Source: an uncultured Pelagibacteraceae bacterium
GTDB taxonomy: Bacteria; Pseudomonadota; Alphaproteobacteria; Pelagibacterales; Pelagibacteraceae
Assembly: GCA_902624315.1 (NCBI GenBank)
Contig: CACNXC010000004.1
Span: 1-64,000, forward strand
Reading direction: 5' to 3'
Length of the DNA stretch: 64,000 nucleotides
A program made the translations under genes and the position numbers. The notes beneath the pieces are model-generated. The model ran no database searches, was not told where the DNA came from, and worked only from the letters and a program-made list of their open reading frames with translations. The stretch's first letter is position 1, and each line of letters begins with the position of its first letter. Shown here piece by piece: positions 53,127 to 64,000 of this stretch.

Positions 53127-53165
53127 ATTTTAGTTCCAAATTGGGACAAATTCAGTATTTTACTT

Positions 53166-53193
53166 TTGCAATCTAAACGAGAGGTTGTATATT
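53166..53193 (+). promoter_or_regulatory. leuA promoter candidate
   Basis: -35 TTGCAA (53166-53171) and -10 TATATT (53188-53193), 16-base spacer, in the 89-base gap after ilvC. The ATG is 22 bases downstream of the -10, so this transcript would have a short leader. Confidence 0.4.
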
Positions 53194-53215
53194 TCAAAAA
53201 CAAAAAATTTTTAAT

Positions 53216-55827
<2,612 letters not shown>

Positions 55828-55832
55828 GAGTA

Positions 55833-57062
55833 ATGGCCTCTAGCAGAGATGATTTTATAATAGCAATTCGTTCTGCTTTTTTAAAAAAAAGCACTCAGCA
55901 AAAATTTTCTCTACTTACTTTAGTATTTATTTCTATATTTATTATCCTTTTATCAAGCCTAGACTTTAAGGCAGTAAGATATCTGAAGGCTGGATTAAGT
56001 GAGGTGGTTTATCGATCATCTTTTATTGTCTCTATACCTGAAAACTTTGTCAGGAATTCATTTATTAATATAATTGAATACACAACATTTTTTAATAGAT
56101 ATCAAAATAATAGAGATGAATTGGATAAACTTAAATCTGATTTTGTATCTAACGAAATTATTCAGTATGAAAATCAAGAACTGAAGGTACTAATTGATGA
56201 TTATATTTCAAGTTCAAATAAAATTTTAGCAAAAATAATTGTTGATCATGATAGTCCCTTTCTAAAGAGCATAATCATAAATAAAGGAAGTAAAGACGAT
56301 ATAAAAATTGGTACAAATATTTATGATCAATCTTATTTAGTTGGTCGGGTAATTGAGGTGAATTATAAAACATCAAGGGTATTATTGTTATCAGATTTAA
56401 ATTCTAATGTTCCAGTAACAATTGCCCCTCAAAATATTCAAGCAATAGTCACAGGGAGCGGAGACAATTTTGGACAAATTAAATATATTAAAGCGGGTTT
56501 GTCAGAGGAGTTAGTTGATGAAAGTATAGTTTACACCTCAGGTACTGGAGCAATATTTAAAAGTGGAGTACCAATAGGCAAATTAAGATCTAAAAAAATT
56601 GGTTCTTCTAATAGATACAACGTTGAATTCTACAGCGACTTTACACAATTAAAATATGTTTTTGCAGAAACAATCACTCAAATTGAAATTCCTCAAGTTG
56701 AACCAGAAATAGTTCCAATTGAAGATAAAAGTGAAGAACTTGAAGAGTCAAAATTAAAGATTTTAGAAGATGAACTTAAAATTATTGAGGAGACTAATTC
56801 AAAATTTATAGAAGAAAATGAAAATTTAACTAGTGAAATTAATGATTTAAACAATCAAATTTCAGTTTTAAATAATGAAATTTTTTTACAAAAGCAAAAA
56901 ATCAATCAATTCAATATTGATACTCAAGAATTAGAATTTTTAAAGTTAAACTTAGAACATGGTCATAAATGTAGAAAATCTTTTTTTAATGCTGATGGTT
57001 TTAATGTTGGAACTGAAGAGTACAAGAGTTGTGTTTTAAATGGAGGTAGAACAGGTGGCTAA
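55833..57062 (+). CDS. mreC: rod-shape protein MreC with long C-terminal extension
   Basis: 409 aa, against roughly 270-370 for most MreC. A membrane helix (residues 26-42), a coiled coil (about 90-120) and the beta domain (IVDHDSPFLKSIIINKGSKD, LVGRVIEV, VTGSGDNFGQIKYI) make the normal protein to about residue 285. An acidic coiled coil follows (about 295-365), then a terminal motif with Cys380, GF 389-390, GT 393-394, Tyr397 and Cys400. The tail should lie in the periplasm; the two cysteines could form a disulfide. Confidence 0.93.
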   Translation: MASSRDDFIIAIRSAFLKKSTQQKFSLLTLVFISIFIILLSSLDFKAVRYLKAGLSEVVYRSSFIVSIPENFVRNSFINIIEYTTFFNRYQNNRDELDKLKSDFVSNEIIQYENQELKVLIDDYISSSNKILAKIIVDHDSPFLKSIIINKGSKDDIKIGTNIYDQSYLVGRVIEVNYKTSRVLLLSDLNSNVPVTIAPQNIQAIVTGSGDNFGQIKYIKAGLSEELVDESIVYTSGTGAIFKSGVPIGKLRSKKIGSSNRYNVEFYSDFTQLKYVFAETITQIEIPQVEPEIVPIEDKSEELEESKLKILEDELKIIEETNSKFIEENENLTSEINDLNNQISVLNNEIFLQKQKINQFNIDTQELEFLKLNLEHGHKCRKSFFNADGFNVGTEEYKSCVLNGGRTGG

Positions 57063-57561
57063 CTTAAAGACAAAGGGAACATTTTCTAAATTATATACCT
57101 GGTTACCAATAATTTTCTTATTTGTCTCAGTGCTCAATGAATTTGATTTTAATTATTTAAAACTTGAGTATTTTTCTTTTAATTTCCCATTTATTTTGAT
57201 CTTTTTCTTTACCTTAAAAGATTTTAAACATTTTGATTATCTTTTTGTATTTTTTGCAGGTTTGCTCAACGACACTGTTATAGGTTTGCCCCTAGGTATT
57301 AGCAGCTTGTCTTATACACTAATTTGTATTGCTACGGCATATATTAGAAATATAACAATTAGGCCAAGTCCCATGAAAGATTGGTTCTACTTTTTATTTA
57401 TAATAAGTTTGATTAACTCTTTAAATTACTCAGTTTTAAGTTTATTCTTTTCGTACAATTTGGTTTTAACGAGTTATCTAGTTAACACGACTTGTACATT
57501 TTTACTTTATATAATTTTTGTATCAATATTTAAATATTACATGAAAGGAATTAATGATTAA
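57055..57561 (+). CDS. mreD: rod-shape protein MreD
   Basis: 168 aa from GTG at 57055 (MANLKTKGTFSKLYTW), chosen because GGAGGT lies seven bases upstream (57042-57047); an in-frame ATG at 57040 would overlap that site and mreC more deeply. Five or so membrane segments (WLPIIFLFVSVLNEF, FPFILIFFFTL, YLFVFFAGLLNDTVIGLPLG, WFYFLFIISLINSLNYSVL, TCTFLLYIIFVSIF). The FFAGLLNDTVIGLPLG loop is characteristic. Confidence 0.92.
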   Translation: MANLKTKGTFSKLYTWLPIIFLFVSVLNEFDFNYLKLEYFSFNFPFILIFFFTLKDFKHFDYLFVFFAGLLNDTVIGLPLGISSLSYTLICIATAYIRNITIRPSPMKDWFYFLFIISLINSLNYSVLSLFFSYNLVLTSYLVNTTCTFLLYIIFVSIFKYYMKGIND

Positions 57562-59428
57562 TTCTTCAAGTGATAATGTAAAGAAACTTAACTCTATTAA
57601 TAGAAGAATGTTCATTACAGGTTCATTAAAATTTTTTGTAATGATAGGAATAGTCAGTAGATTATTCTTTTTACAAGTTAAAGAAAATAAAAAGTATTTA
57701 ACTCTTTCCGACAAAAATAGAATTAGAGAATGGAAGCTAGCTCCTGTGAGAGGAGAATTTCATGATTATTTTGGTAATGTTATTGCAGGAAATTTTGAAG
57801 CTTATCAACTCCACGTGATACCAGAACAAGTTGAAGATTTTAGGTATGTTATATATCGATTAAAAGACTTACTAGAATTATCAGATAACGAATTTAAAAA
57901 AGTATTAAAAAAGAAAAATGAGATAAAGCCTTGGGAAACTTTAATTGTTTCTGATAATTTAAGTTGGCAAAAGTTTTCAAAGATCAATAATCATTTGTAT
58001 GATTTAAATGGGGTAAAACCAGTTATATCTATTTCTAGAAACTATCCTTTTAAAGAAAATTTCACACACTTAGTCGGCTATGTCAGTCAAGCAAACCAAG
58101 ATGATATCGAATCAACACAAGCCATAAAAAAGAATTTTGTCCCAGGTTTAAAAGTTGGAAAAGTAGGTTTAGAAAAGACATTTGAGGAAAAACTAATAGG
58201 TACCAACGATATTGAGAGATATGAAGTAAATGCTTATGGCAGAAGAATAAGTCAATTGGAATTTCAAAAAGGTGAAAAAGGTAAAACTTTAAGACTAACC
58301 ATAGATACAGAGATACAAAAGTTAGCTAATGAATTATTAAAAGATAAAGCAGGTTCTATCTGTGTAATGGATATTTATACAGGTGCAGTAATTGCAATGC
58401 ATTCTTCACCATCGTTTGATCCAAATTTATTTGTATTTGGTATTAGTCAAGATGATTGGCAATTAATTCGAAATGATCCAATGAAACCATTAGTTAATAA
58501 AACTTTACAAGGGAATTACTCACCAGGTTCAACGATTAAACCAATTGTTGCCTTATCTGCTTTAGAGAATGGAATAATTAATACAAGTTTTACAGTTAGA
58601 TGTACTGGTAAAACAGAAATGTATGGCCAAACTTATCATTGCTGGAAGAAAAAAGGCCACGGTTATGTAAGTTTAAGAAATGCCATGAAGCAATCTTGTG
58701 ACACCTATTTTTATGAAGTTGCTCGTAAACTTGGTGTTGATAAATTGAGCGAAACTGCAAAAAAATTTGGCCTTGGAGAAAAAGTTTTTGGTGATTTATT
58801 TGATATTGAAAAAAAAGGATTAATTCCAAATACTCAATGGAAAAAAAATGCTCTGGGTAAAGGATGGTTATTAGGTGAAACAATAATAACAGGAATTGGA
58901 CAAGGCTACATACAAACTACCCCAATTCAATTATGTTTAATGACAGCGCAAATTGCAAATGGTGGTTATAAAATTTATCCTCATCTTGTTGTAGATGACA
59001 AAGTTAAAGATCAGCCTATTGATAAATTTATACCACTCTATAAAAATTCAAAAAATATTAAAATTGTCCAAGATGCTATTTTTGGATCAACTAATGAGGT
59101 GATGGGTACATCTTATCGTTCAAGAATTGATAACCCAAAATATCAGTTTGCTGGAAAAACCGGTACAGCGCAGGTTAAAAAAATTACTGAGGAAGAAAGA
59201 GAATTAGATCTTAAAACATTCCAGATTCCATACGAGCAAAGAGATCATGCTTTGTATGTAGCCTTTGGTCCATATAAAAATCCTAGATATGCATTAAGTA
59301 TCATTGTAGAACACGGAGGAAATGGAAGTACAACGGCTGCACCCATGGCAACTAAATTATTTAAATTGATTATTGATCGGCACAAGATGAGAGAGTCATT
59401 AGGAAATAAAAAGTATTTGGAGATATAG
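57554..59428 (+). CDS. mrdA: penicillin-binding protein 2 (elongasome transpeptidase)
   Basis: 624 aa class B PBP. One N-terminal helix (FFVMIGIVSRLFFLQV), pedestal domain with APVRGEFHDYFGNVIAGN, transpeptidase with Ser326 in SPGSTIKP, Ser381 in QSCDTYF and KTG in AGKTGTAQV. It cross-links wall during elongation with RodA. Overlaps mreD by eight bases; rodA begins right after the stop. Confidence 0.97.
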   Translation: MINSSSDNVKKLNSINRRMFITGSLKFFVMIGIVSRLFFLQVKENKKYLTLSDKNRIREWKLAPVRGEFHDYFGNVIAGNFEAYQLHVIPEQVEDFRYVIYRLKDLLELSDNEFKKVLKKKNEIKPWETLIVSDNLSWQKFSKINNHLYDLNGVKPVISISRNYPFKENFTHLVGYVSQANQDDIESTQAIKKNFVPGLKVGKVGLEKTFEEKLIGTNDIERYEVNAYGRRISQLEFQKGEKGKTLRLTIDTEIQKLANELLKDKAGSICVMDIYTGAVIAMHSSPSFDPNLFVFGISQDDWQLIRNDPMKPLVNKTLQGNYSPGSTIKPIVALSALENGIINTSFTVRCTGKTEMYGQTYHCWKKKGHGYVSLRNAMKQSCDTYFYEVARKLGVDKLSETAKKFGLGEKVFGDLFDIEKKGLIPNTQWKKNALGKGWLLGETIITGIGQGYIQTTPIQLCLMTAQIANGGYKIYPHLVVDDKVKDQPIDKFIPLYKNSKNIKIVQDAIFGSTNEVMGTSYRSRIDNPKYQFAGKTGTAQVKKITEEERELDLKTFQIPYEQRDHALYVAFGPYKNPRYALSIIVEHGGNGSTTAAPMATKLFKLIIDRHKMRESLGNKKYLEI

Positions 59429-60556
59429 ATGTATCAACATACAAGACTTACAACAAACAGACTTGGCTTTTTTCAAAAATTTAGAAACTTTGATTATATA
59501 TTGTTGGTTTGTATATTGTTACTTGGCTTTATTAGTTTAGCAACTATGTACTCCACAGATGGTGGTGAGGTTAAATTTCATACCAAAAGTCATTTTACAA
59601 AATTAGCGGTTTTTACTTTGATGATGCTAGTAATGTCATTTATAAATATCAAATATTGGTTCTCAGTAGGTTATTTAGCATATATAGCAGTTGTAGGTTT
59701 ATTGGTTGGGACTTATTTATTTGGAATTACCTCATCAGGATCTCAAAGATGGATTAATTTATATTTTATTAATTTACAGCCATCTGAATTAATGAAAATA
59801 TTTATCATTGTTTGTTTGGCTAAATTTTTTCATAGAATGAAGTTAGAAAATGTAAATTCAATTTATACAATTTTAACTTCTTTAATAATTATTTTGTTAC
59901 CAATGGGGCTGGTAATTGTGCAACCAGACCTTGGAACTGCAGTGTTAATCGCAATTAGTGGAATAGCAGTGTTGTGGTTTGCTGGAATAAATTATAAGTA
60001 TTTTATTTATACTATTTTAGGTTTCGTAATCTCCTTACCTTTTGTCATAGCTTTTTTAAAACCCTATCAAAAATTAAGAGTGTTAACATTTTTAAATCCT
60101 GATAAGGATCCTCTAGGTGCTGGTTATCAAATCATACAATCAAAAATAGCTGTAGGATCTGGAGGAATATTTGGTAAAGGTTTTTTAAAAGGCACTCAAA
60201 GCTATCTTGAGTTTTTACCAGAAAAACATACTGATTTTATTTTCACACTTTTCTCAGAGGAATTTGGTTTTGTGGGATCTGCAATACTTTTAATAATTTA
60301 TGCGATTATTATTTATAGAATTGTTGCAATAGGAGCTAATTCCAGAAGTTATTTCGCAAAAATTTTTTGTTATAGTTTTGGTGCAGCAATTTTTGTATTC
60401 ATCACTATTAATATGAGCATGGTCTTGGGTTTACTACCTATAGTAGGTTCCCCTTTACCAATTATGTCTTATGGTGGTTCCTCAATGCTGGCAACTATGA
60501 TTGGCTTTGGAATTGTCATGAGTGCTAGAGTTCACAATCAACAATTGATTGCCTAA
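59429..60556 (+). CDS. rodA: RodA, SEDS peptidoglycan glycosyltransferase
   Basis: 375 aa with about ten membrane helices. SEDS motifs: FINLQPSELMKIFIIVCLAK, VIVQPDLGTAVLIAISGIAV, YQIIQSKIAVGSGGIFGKG, LEFLPEKHTDFIFTLFSEEFG (catalytic-loop region) and LPIVGSPLPIMSYGGSSML. It polymerises glycan strands from lipid II. End of the mre cluster. Confidence 0.97.
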   Translation: MYQHTRLTTNRLGFFQKFRNFDYILLVCILLLGFISLATMYSTDGGEVKFHTKSHFTKLAVFTLMMLVMSFINIKYWFSVGYLAYIAVVGLLVGTYLFGITSSGSQRWINLYFINLQPSELMKIFIIVCLAKFFHRMKLENVNSIYTILTSLIIILLPMGLVIVQPDLGTAVLIAISGIAVLWFAGINYKYFIYTILGFVISLPFVIAFLKPYQKLRVLTFLNPDKDPLGAGYQIIQSKIAVGSGGIFGKGFLKGTQSYLEFLPEKHTDFIFTLFSEEFGFVGSAILLIIYAIIIYRIVAIGANSRSYFAKIFCYSFGAAIFVFITINMSMVLGLLPIVGSPLPIMSYGGSSMLATMIGFGIVMSARVHNQQLIA

Positions 60557-60605
60557 GTATAATTTGTCGCTTAACTTATTTGACAGATAGATTGTATATT
60601 TTTTT

Positions 60606-61847
60606 ATGAGTAAAAATTTACATGTAGGAATTGTTGGCTCAGGAATTCAAGGGGTTTCAAACGCGTTATTTCTTCAAAAAAAAGGTTTTAATGTAACTAT
60701 ATTTGATAGAGATAACCCTGGCAGTCCAGCGGCTTCATATGGAAATGCGGGTCACTTTTCACCTTATGCTTCATTATCATTGAATAGAACTGATGTTCTT
60801 GCTGATGTTCCAGCGATGTTATTAAGTTCAACAGGCCCTCTAGCTCTTAAATGGAATTATGTGCCAAAAATGTTGCCTTGGTTTTTTAAATTCATTTTAA
60901 ATACCAGTAAAAACAAGATGATGCACACTGCAAGAAATATGCATCAAATTTTAGATTTAGCATTACCTGCATATGATGAACTTTTTGATGAAATTAATTT
61001 AGAGGGTCTCGTTGAAAATAAAGGAATTCTCTATATTTGGAATGATAAAGACTTAAAAAGCAGAGAATTAGAAATTAAAGTAAGAGATGAACTCGGTGTA
61101 AAACAACAACTAGTCAATAAATCTGAAATTCACGATCTAGAACCTAACATAAAACCTTTTTATCATGCAGGAGTTTATTATCCATATGCACGACATGCCC
61201 GAAACCCTAAAAAAATCTTACTTAAATTATTTGAATTATTTTTAAAAAAGGGTGGAAAGTTTGAAAAGAAAAATATTAATGATATTGAGTTTGATACAGA
61301 AAAACCAGTTTTTGTAACAGATGGGGAAAGATATACTTTTGATAAAATTGTAATTGCTTGTGGAGCTTTCTCAAAAAAATTAACAGACAATTTAGGTGAA
61401 CGAATTCCACTTGATACTGAAAGAGGTTACCATGTTCACTTTAAGGATTGTGATCATCTTTTAAGTAGACCAGTCATTTTTTCTAATAGAGGATTTGGTA
61501 TTACTCCTATGGAACAGGGATTAAGAGTGGTTGGCACAGTTGAGTTTGGTGGATTAGACAATCCCCTTTCAAAATCTAGAATAAAAAATTTGATTAATAA
61601 TGCAAAGTATATGTTAGGCGATCTTCCAGAACATGAAGATGAATGGTTAGGTTTTAGACCTACACTGCCAGATTTTTTACCTGTAATGGGACCCTCAAAA
61701 AATTATAAAAATGTATTTTATTGTTTTGGACATCATCATTTAGGATGGACATTAGGTCCGATTTCTGGAAAGATTGTCTCTGGAATGATAGCTAAAGAAA
61801 ACACAAATCTAAATTTAGATCCTTATAGCTCAGTAAGATTTAGTTAA
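60606..61847 (+). CDS. FAD-dependent D-amino acid dehydrogenase-like oxidoreductase
   Basis: 413 aa DAO family protein: FAD-binding VGIVGSGIQGVSNALFLQKKG, FDRDNPGSPAASYGNAGHFSP (as in DadA), GVYYPYARHARNPKKILLKL, IACGAFSKKL, GITPMEQGLRVVGTVEFGG and RPTLPDFLPVMGPS with GHHHLGWTLGPISGKI. It should oxidise a D-amino or secondary amino acid; substrate unknown (D-hydroxyproline oxidase is an alternative). A TATAAT at 60558 may be its -10. It begins a cassette with a transporter and a hydroxyacid dehydrogenase. Confidence 0.88.
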   Translation: MSKNLHVGIVGSGIQGVSNALFLQKKGFNVTIFDRDNPGSPAASYGNAGHFSPYASLSLNRTDVLADVPAMLLSSTGPLALKWNYVPKMLPWFFKFILNTSKNKMMHTARNMHQILDLALPAYDELFDEINLEGLVENKGILYIWNDKDLKSRELEIKVRDELGVKQQLVNKSEIHDLEPNIKPFYHAGVYYPYARHARNPKKILLKLFELFLKKGGKFEKKNINDIEFDTEKPVFVTDGERYTFDKIVIACGAFSKKLTDNLGERIPLDTERGYHVHFKDCDHLLSRPVIFSNRGFGITPMEQGLRVVGTVEFGGLDNPLSKSRIKNLINNAKYMLGDLPEHEDEWLGFRPTLPDFLPVMGPSKNYKNVFYCFGHHHLGWTLGPISGKIVSGMIAKENTNLNLDPYSSVRFS

Positions 61848-61851
61848 TCAA

Positions 61852-62745
61852 ATGCAAAATACTAAGGCGTACATAATGCTAGTATGTGCAACATTATTTT
61901 GGGCAGGAAACTTTACGTTAGCAAAGCTTGCTTATTTAGAAAATATACCTCCCAACTCACTCGCATTTTTAAGGTGGTGCCTAGTATGGATAATATTACT
62001 TCCCTTCACCTATAAAGAGATATTAAAATTAAAAAATCAAATTAAAGGAAATTTATCATTATTTCTTATTCTAGGTTCTACTAGTGTATGTATATTTACT
62101 TCTTTTACTTATAACGCTTTAAATTACACTCAAGTAATTAATGCATCACTTTTTAATACCGCAATACCCGTAACAATAATTTTAGTTTGTTTTTTATTAA
62201 AAATTGAAAAAACAAATATTTTTCAAATATCTGGATTAGTCATTTCAGTTTTAGGAATTTTAGCTATTATTACTAAACTTGATCTAAATATTTTACTTAC
62301 CTTAAATTTTAACAAAGGCGATTTATTTATGGTTGGAGCAATTATTGCTTGGGGAATATATTCTGCATATTTGAGAAAAAGAACCTTTGAAGTATCTTTA
62401 CTTGCTCTTGTCCATATAATTTGCACATTTGGATTAATTTTTCTTTTACCTCTATTTATTTTAGATATGACACAAGGCAAAATTATTGAGATGAGTAGTA
62501 ATTTTTTTTATATTTTAGCTTATGTTGCAATATTTCCAAGTATTGGCTCTTACTATTGTTGGGCTGGCGCTGTTTCAATCATTGGGGCAAATCGAGCTGG
62601 AATATTTTTATCTTTAATTCCATTATTTAGTACTTTGATGGCGATATTCTTTTATAATGAGCAGTTTCAATTTTTTCACTTGATTGGGGCAATTTTAATT
62701 ATATTAGGTTTATTTTTATCAAATAAAGAAATTAAAAATGCTTAA
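61852..62745 (+). CDS. EamA-family (DMT) transporter
   Basis: 297 aa, ten hydrophobic segments in two EamA repeats; first repeat has MLVCATLFWAGNFTLAKLAY and FLRWCLVWIILLPFTY, second has LFMVGAIIAWGIYSAYLRKR and ANRAGIFLSLIPLFSTLMAI. DMT proteins often export amino acids or metabolites; direction and substrate are not readable. Four bases after the oxidoreductase; overlaps the next gene by eight. Confidence 0.92.
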   Translation: MQNTKAYIMLVCATLFWAGNFTLAKLAYLENIPPNSLAFLRWCLVWIILLPFTYKEILKLKNQIKGNLSLFLILGSTSVCIFTSFTYNALNYTQVINASLFNTAIPVTIILVCFLLKIEKTNIFQISGLVISVLGILAIITKLDLNILLTLNFNKGDLFMVGAIIAWGIYSAYLRKRTFEVSLLALVHIICTFGLIFLLPLFILDMTQGKIIEMSSNFFYILAYVAIFPSIGSYYCWAGAVSIIGANRAGIFLSLIPLFSTLMAIFFYNEQFQFFHLIGAILIILGLFLSNKEIKNA

Positions 62746-63688
62746 AGTTGCAATATTAGACGACTATCAAAATGTTTCTCAACAATTTGTTGATCTTGAA
62801 AAACTTGCAGGAAAATATGAAATTAAAATTTTTAGTGAGCCATTTGAGGATGAGGCTGATGTCATAGATAAATTGGCTGATTTCGAGGCATTATTAGTCA
62901 TGAGAGAAAGAACACCAATTACAAAAAATATTATAGAAAATTTGTCTAAGCTAAAATTTATAATCACCAGTGGGTTGAGAAATAAATCAATTGACTTGGA
63001 TGCTGCAAAAAAAAGAAAGATTATAGTTAGTGGAACCGAAAGTAATTTAAACCCAACTCCAGAATTAACTTGGACTTTAATTCTTGGGTTAGCCAGAAAT
63101 ATTAAAGAGGAAATAGATAATATGTATCAGGGATATTGGCAAACCACAGTTGGTGTTGAACTCAAAGGGAAAATCCTAGGATTAATTGGGCTTGGAAAAG
63201 TAGGCTCTCAAGTAGCAAAGATAGGCAAAGCTTTTGGTATGCAAGTAATGGCTTGGAGTGAAAATCTTAATCTTGATAAATGTAAAGAGCTCGATGTTTT
63301 ACCTTGCACCAAAGAAGATTTAATTAAAAATTCTGATTTCTTATCTATTCATGTTCAGGGTGGCAAAAGATATAAAGATTGTATTACTTTAAAAGAACTA
63401 GATAAAATGAAAAAAACTGCTTTTTTGATTAATACTTCAAGAGGCCCAATAGTAAACGAGGACGATTTGATAATTGCTTTATCTACAAATGTAATCGCAG
63501 GCGCTGGATTGGATGTTTATGAAAAAGAACCTTTACCAGAGAATAACAAACTAAGATTTTTACCTAATGCTTTATTAACACCTCACTTAGGATATGTGAC
63601 TGCAGAAAATTATAATGTTTATTATAGTCAAATGATAGAGTCACTTGAAGCTTGTGCATCGGGTAAGCCAATCCGAGTAATTGAATAA
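62738..63688 (+). CDS. D-isomer-specific 2-hydroxyacid dehydrogenase
   Basis: 316 aa. NAD-binding LGLIGLGKVGSQVAKIGKAFGMQ region, catalytic Arg in LINTSRGPIVNEDDL, Glu in DVYEKEPLPENN and His in LTPHLGYVT. It reduces a 2-oxoacid to a D-2-hydroxyacid or the reverse. Next to a D-amino acid oxidoreductase it could process the oxoacid product (inference). SerA-type 3-phosphoglycerate dehydrogenase is unlikely given the length and lack of an ACT domain. Confidence 0.92.
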   Translation: MLKVAILDDYQNVSQQFVDLEKLAGKYEIKIFSEPFEDEADVIDKLADFEALLVMRERTPITKNIIENLSKLKFIITSGLRNKSIDLDAAKKRKIIVSGTESNLNPTPELTWTLILGLARNIKEEIDNMYQGYWQTTVGVELKGKILGLIGLGKVGSQVAKIGKAFGMQVMAWSENLNLDKCKELDVLPCTKEDLIKNSDFLSIHVQGGKRYKDCITLKELDKMKKTAFLINTSRGPIVNEDDLIIALSTNVIAGAGLDVYEKEPLPENNKLRFLPNALLTPHLGYVTAENYNVYYSQMIESLEACASGKPIRVIE

Positions 63689-63690
63689 TT

Positions 63691-64000
63691 ATGGATTTAT
63701 CAGTTGTCAATCACGAGGATTATTTTGCAAAAATTGGTGATGATCATAAGTTCCCAATTAATAAATTTGGAGAACTTGCAAAGTATTTAATTGATAAAAA
63801 GATAATTAAAAAATTTCATCAGCCGTATGCATGCTCTGATGAAACTTTAAAAAGAGCTCATTCTGAAAAATATATTAATGATGTTAAAAATAAAACCTTA
63901 GACCAAAATACAATTAAGAAAATTGGATTTCCATTAGTGGATAGTGTCATTCAAAGATCATTAGTTGCAACCGGTGGAACAGTGCTTGCTACAAAGCTTG
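63691..64000 (+). CDS. histone deacetylase-family hydrolase, N-terminal part
   Basis: 103 codons from ATG at 63691 to the window edge. The fragment has KIGDDHKFPINKFGELAKYL, RAHSEKYINDVKN, KKIGFPLVDSVIQRSLVATG and GGTVLATKL, which match the start of AcuC/HDAC-like zinc amidohydrolases (the H-to-F-P start and RAHSxxYI are typical). The catalytic His-His and Asp ligands lie beyond the edge. Bacterial members deacetylate amines or small amides. Two bases after the hydroxyacid dehydrogenase, so same operon. Confidence 0.85.
   Translation, partial: MDLSVVNHEDYFAKIGDDHKFPINKFGELAKYLIDKKIIKKFHQPYACSDETLKRAHSEKYINDVKNKTLDQNTIKKIGFPLVDSVIQRSLVATGGTVLATKL

Noticed and set aside
53133-53147. Small inverted repeat GTTCC-AAATT-GGGAC after ilvC as a terminator or operator
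   Set aside because: Five-base stem containing a G-T pair and no T-run directly after; too weak to call.
60580-60600. TTGACA plus TATATT as the promoter of the 60606 oxidoreductase
   Set aside because: Both boxes look good alone but are only nine bases apart, far too close to act together.

Overview
The window is a dense, strongly AT-rich chromosomal segment of a free-living alphaproteobacterium. The protein sequences, the very short spacers and the gene content point to the SAR11 / Pelagibacterales group. Supporting signs are the DUF1013 (TrcR-type) protein, a circularly permuted two-piece tmRNA, the alphaproteobacterial order yebC-ruvC-tolQRAB-pal-cpoB-tilS-ftsH-folP-glmM, and reading frames that mostly abut or overlap. 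No insertion sequence, prophage or CRISPR array is visible. No stretch longer than 300 bases lacks a gene; the longest protein-free interval (43042-43421) holds the tmRNA.

Layout. 1-1260 (minus): start of a membrane protein, initiator tRNA, S21 (rpsU), a TrcR-like regulator and L31 (rpmE). 1296-8314 (minus): one long run read tkt-gap-pgk-fba-thiE-efp-suhB-rpmE-trcR, joining central carbon metabolism to translation genes. 8370-11705 (plus): coiled-coil protein, zapA, 5-formyl-THF cyclo-ligase, a YmdB-type phosphoesterase, yebC and a RuvC-like nuclease. 11756-24095 (plus): Tol-Pal envelope system, cpoB, tilS, ftsH, folP, glmM, thiD, purA. 24092-28555 (mostly minus): rpoH, rluD, an ABC-2 exporter pair and a Sua5-type tsaC, with tRNA-Arg(TCG) on plus. 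28576-31593 (plus): xseB-ispA-dxs isoprenoid operon. 31599-34351: aroC, pdxH, a polyprenyl synthase. 34465-41667 (plus): S49 peptidase, glyQS, ppdK, an FkbM-like methyltransferase. 41677-45174: a sugar-dehydrogenase-like propeller, tmRNA, thyX and an Mrp ATPase. 45225-49715 (plus): hflK-hflC-DUF2065-degP-miaA. 49769-54793 (plus): ilvB-ilvH-ilvC-leuA. 54793-60556 (plus): mreB-mreC-mreD-mrdA-rodA elongasome. 60606-64000 (plus): an amino-acid-related cassette (FAD oxidoreductase, EamA transporter, D-2-hydroxyacid dehydrogenase, start of a histone-deacetylase-family hydrolase).

Most of the window is core housekeeping. The points that reward a second look are: a phage-type RuvC-like protein at the ruvC locus with ruvA, ruvB and ybgC missing there; an ambiguous, possibly ATT, start for rpsU behind a perfect Shine-Dalgarno; an initiator tRNA with a variant 3GC element; MreC with a long periplasmic tail ending in a two-cysteine motif; several promoters placed so close to start codons that leaderless mRNAs are likely; and convergent genes that overlap with no terminators between them. 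I did not find a convincing new multi-gene system.
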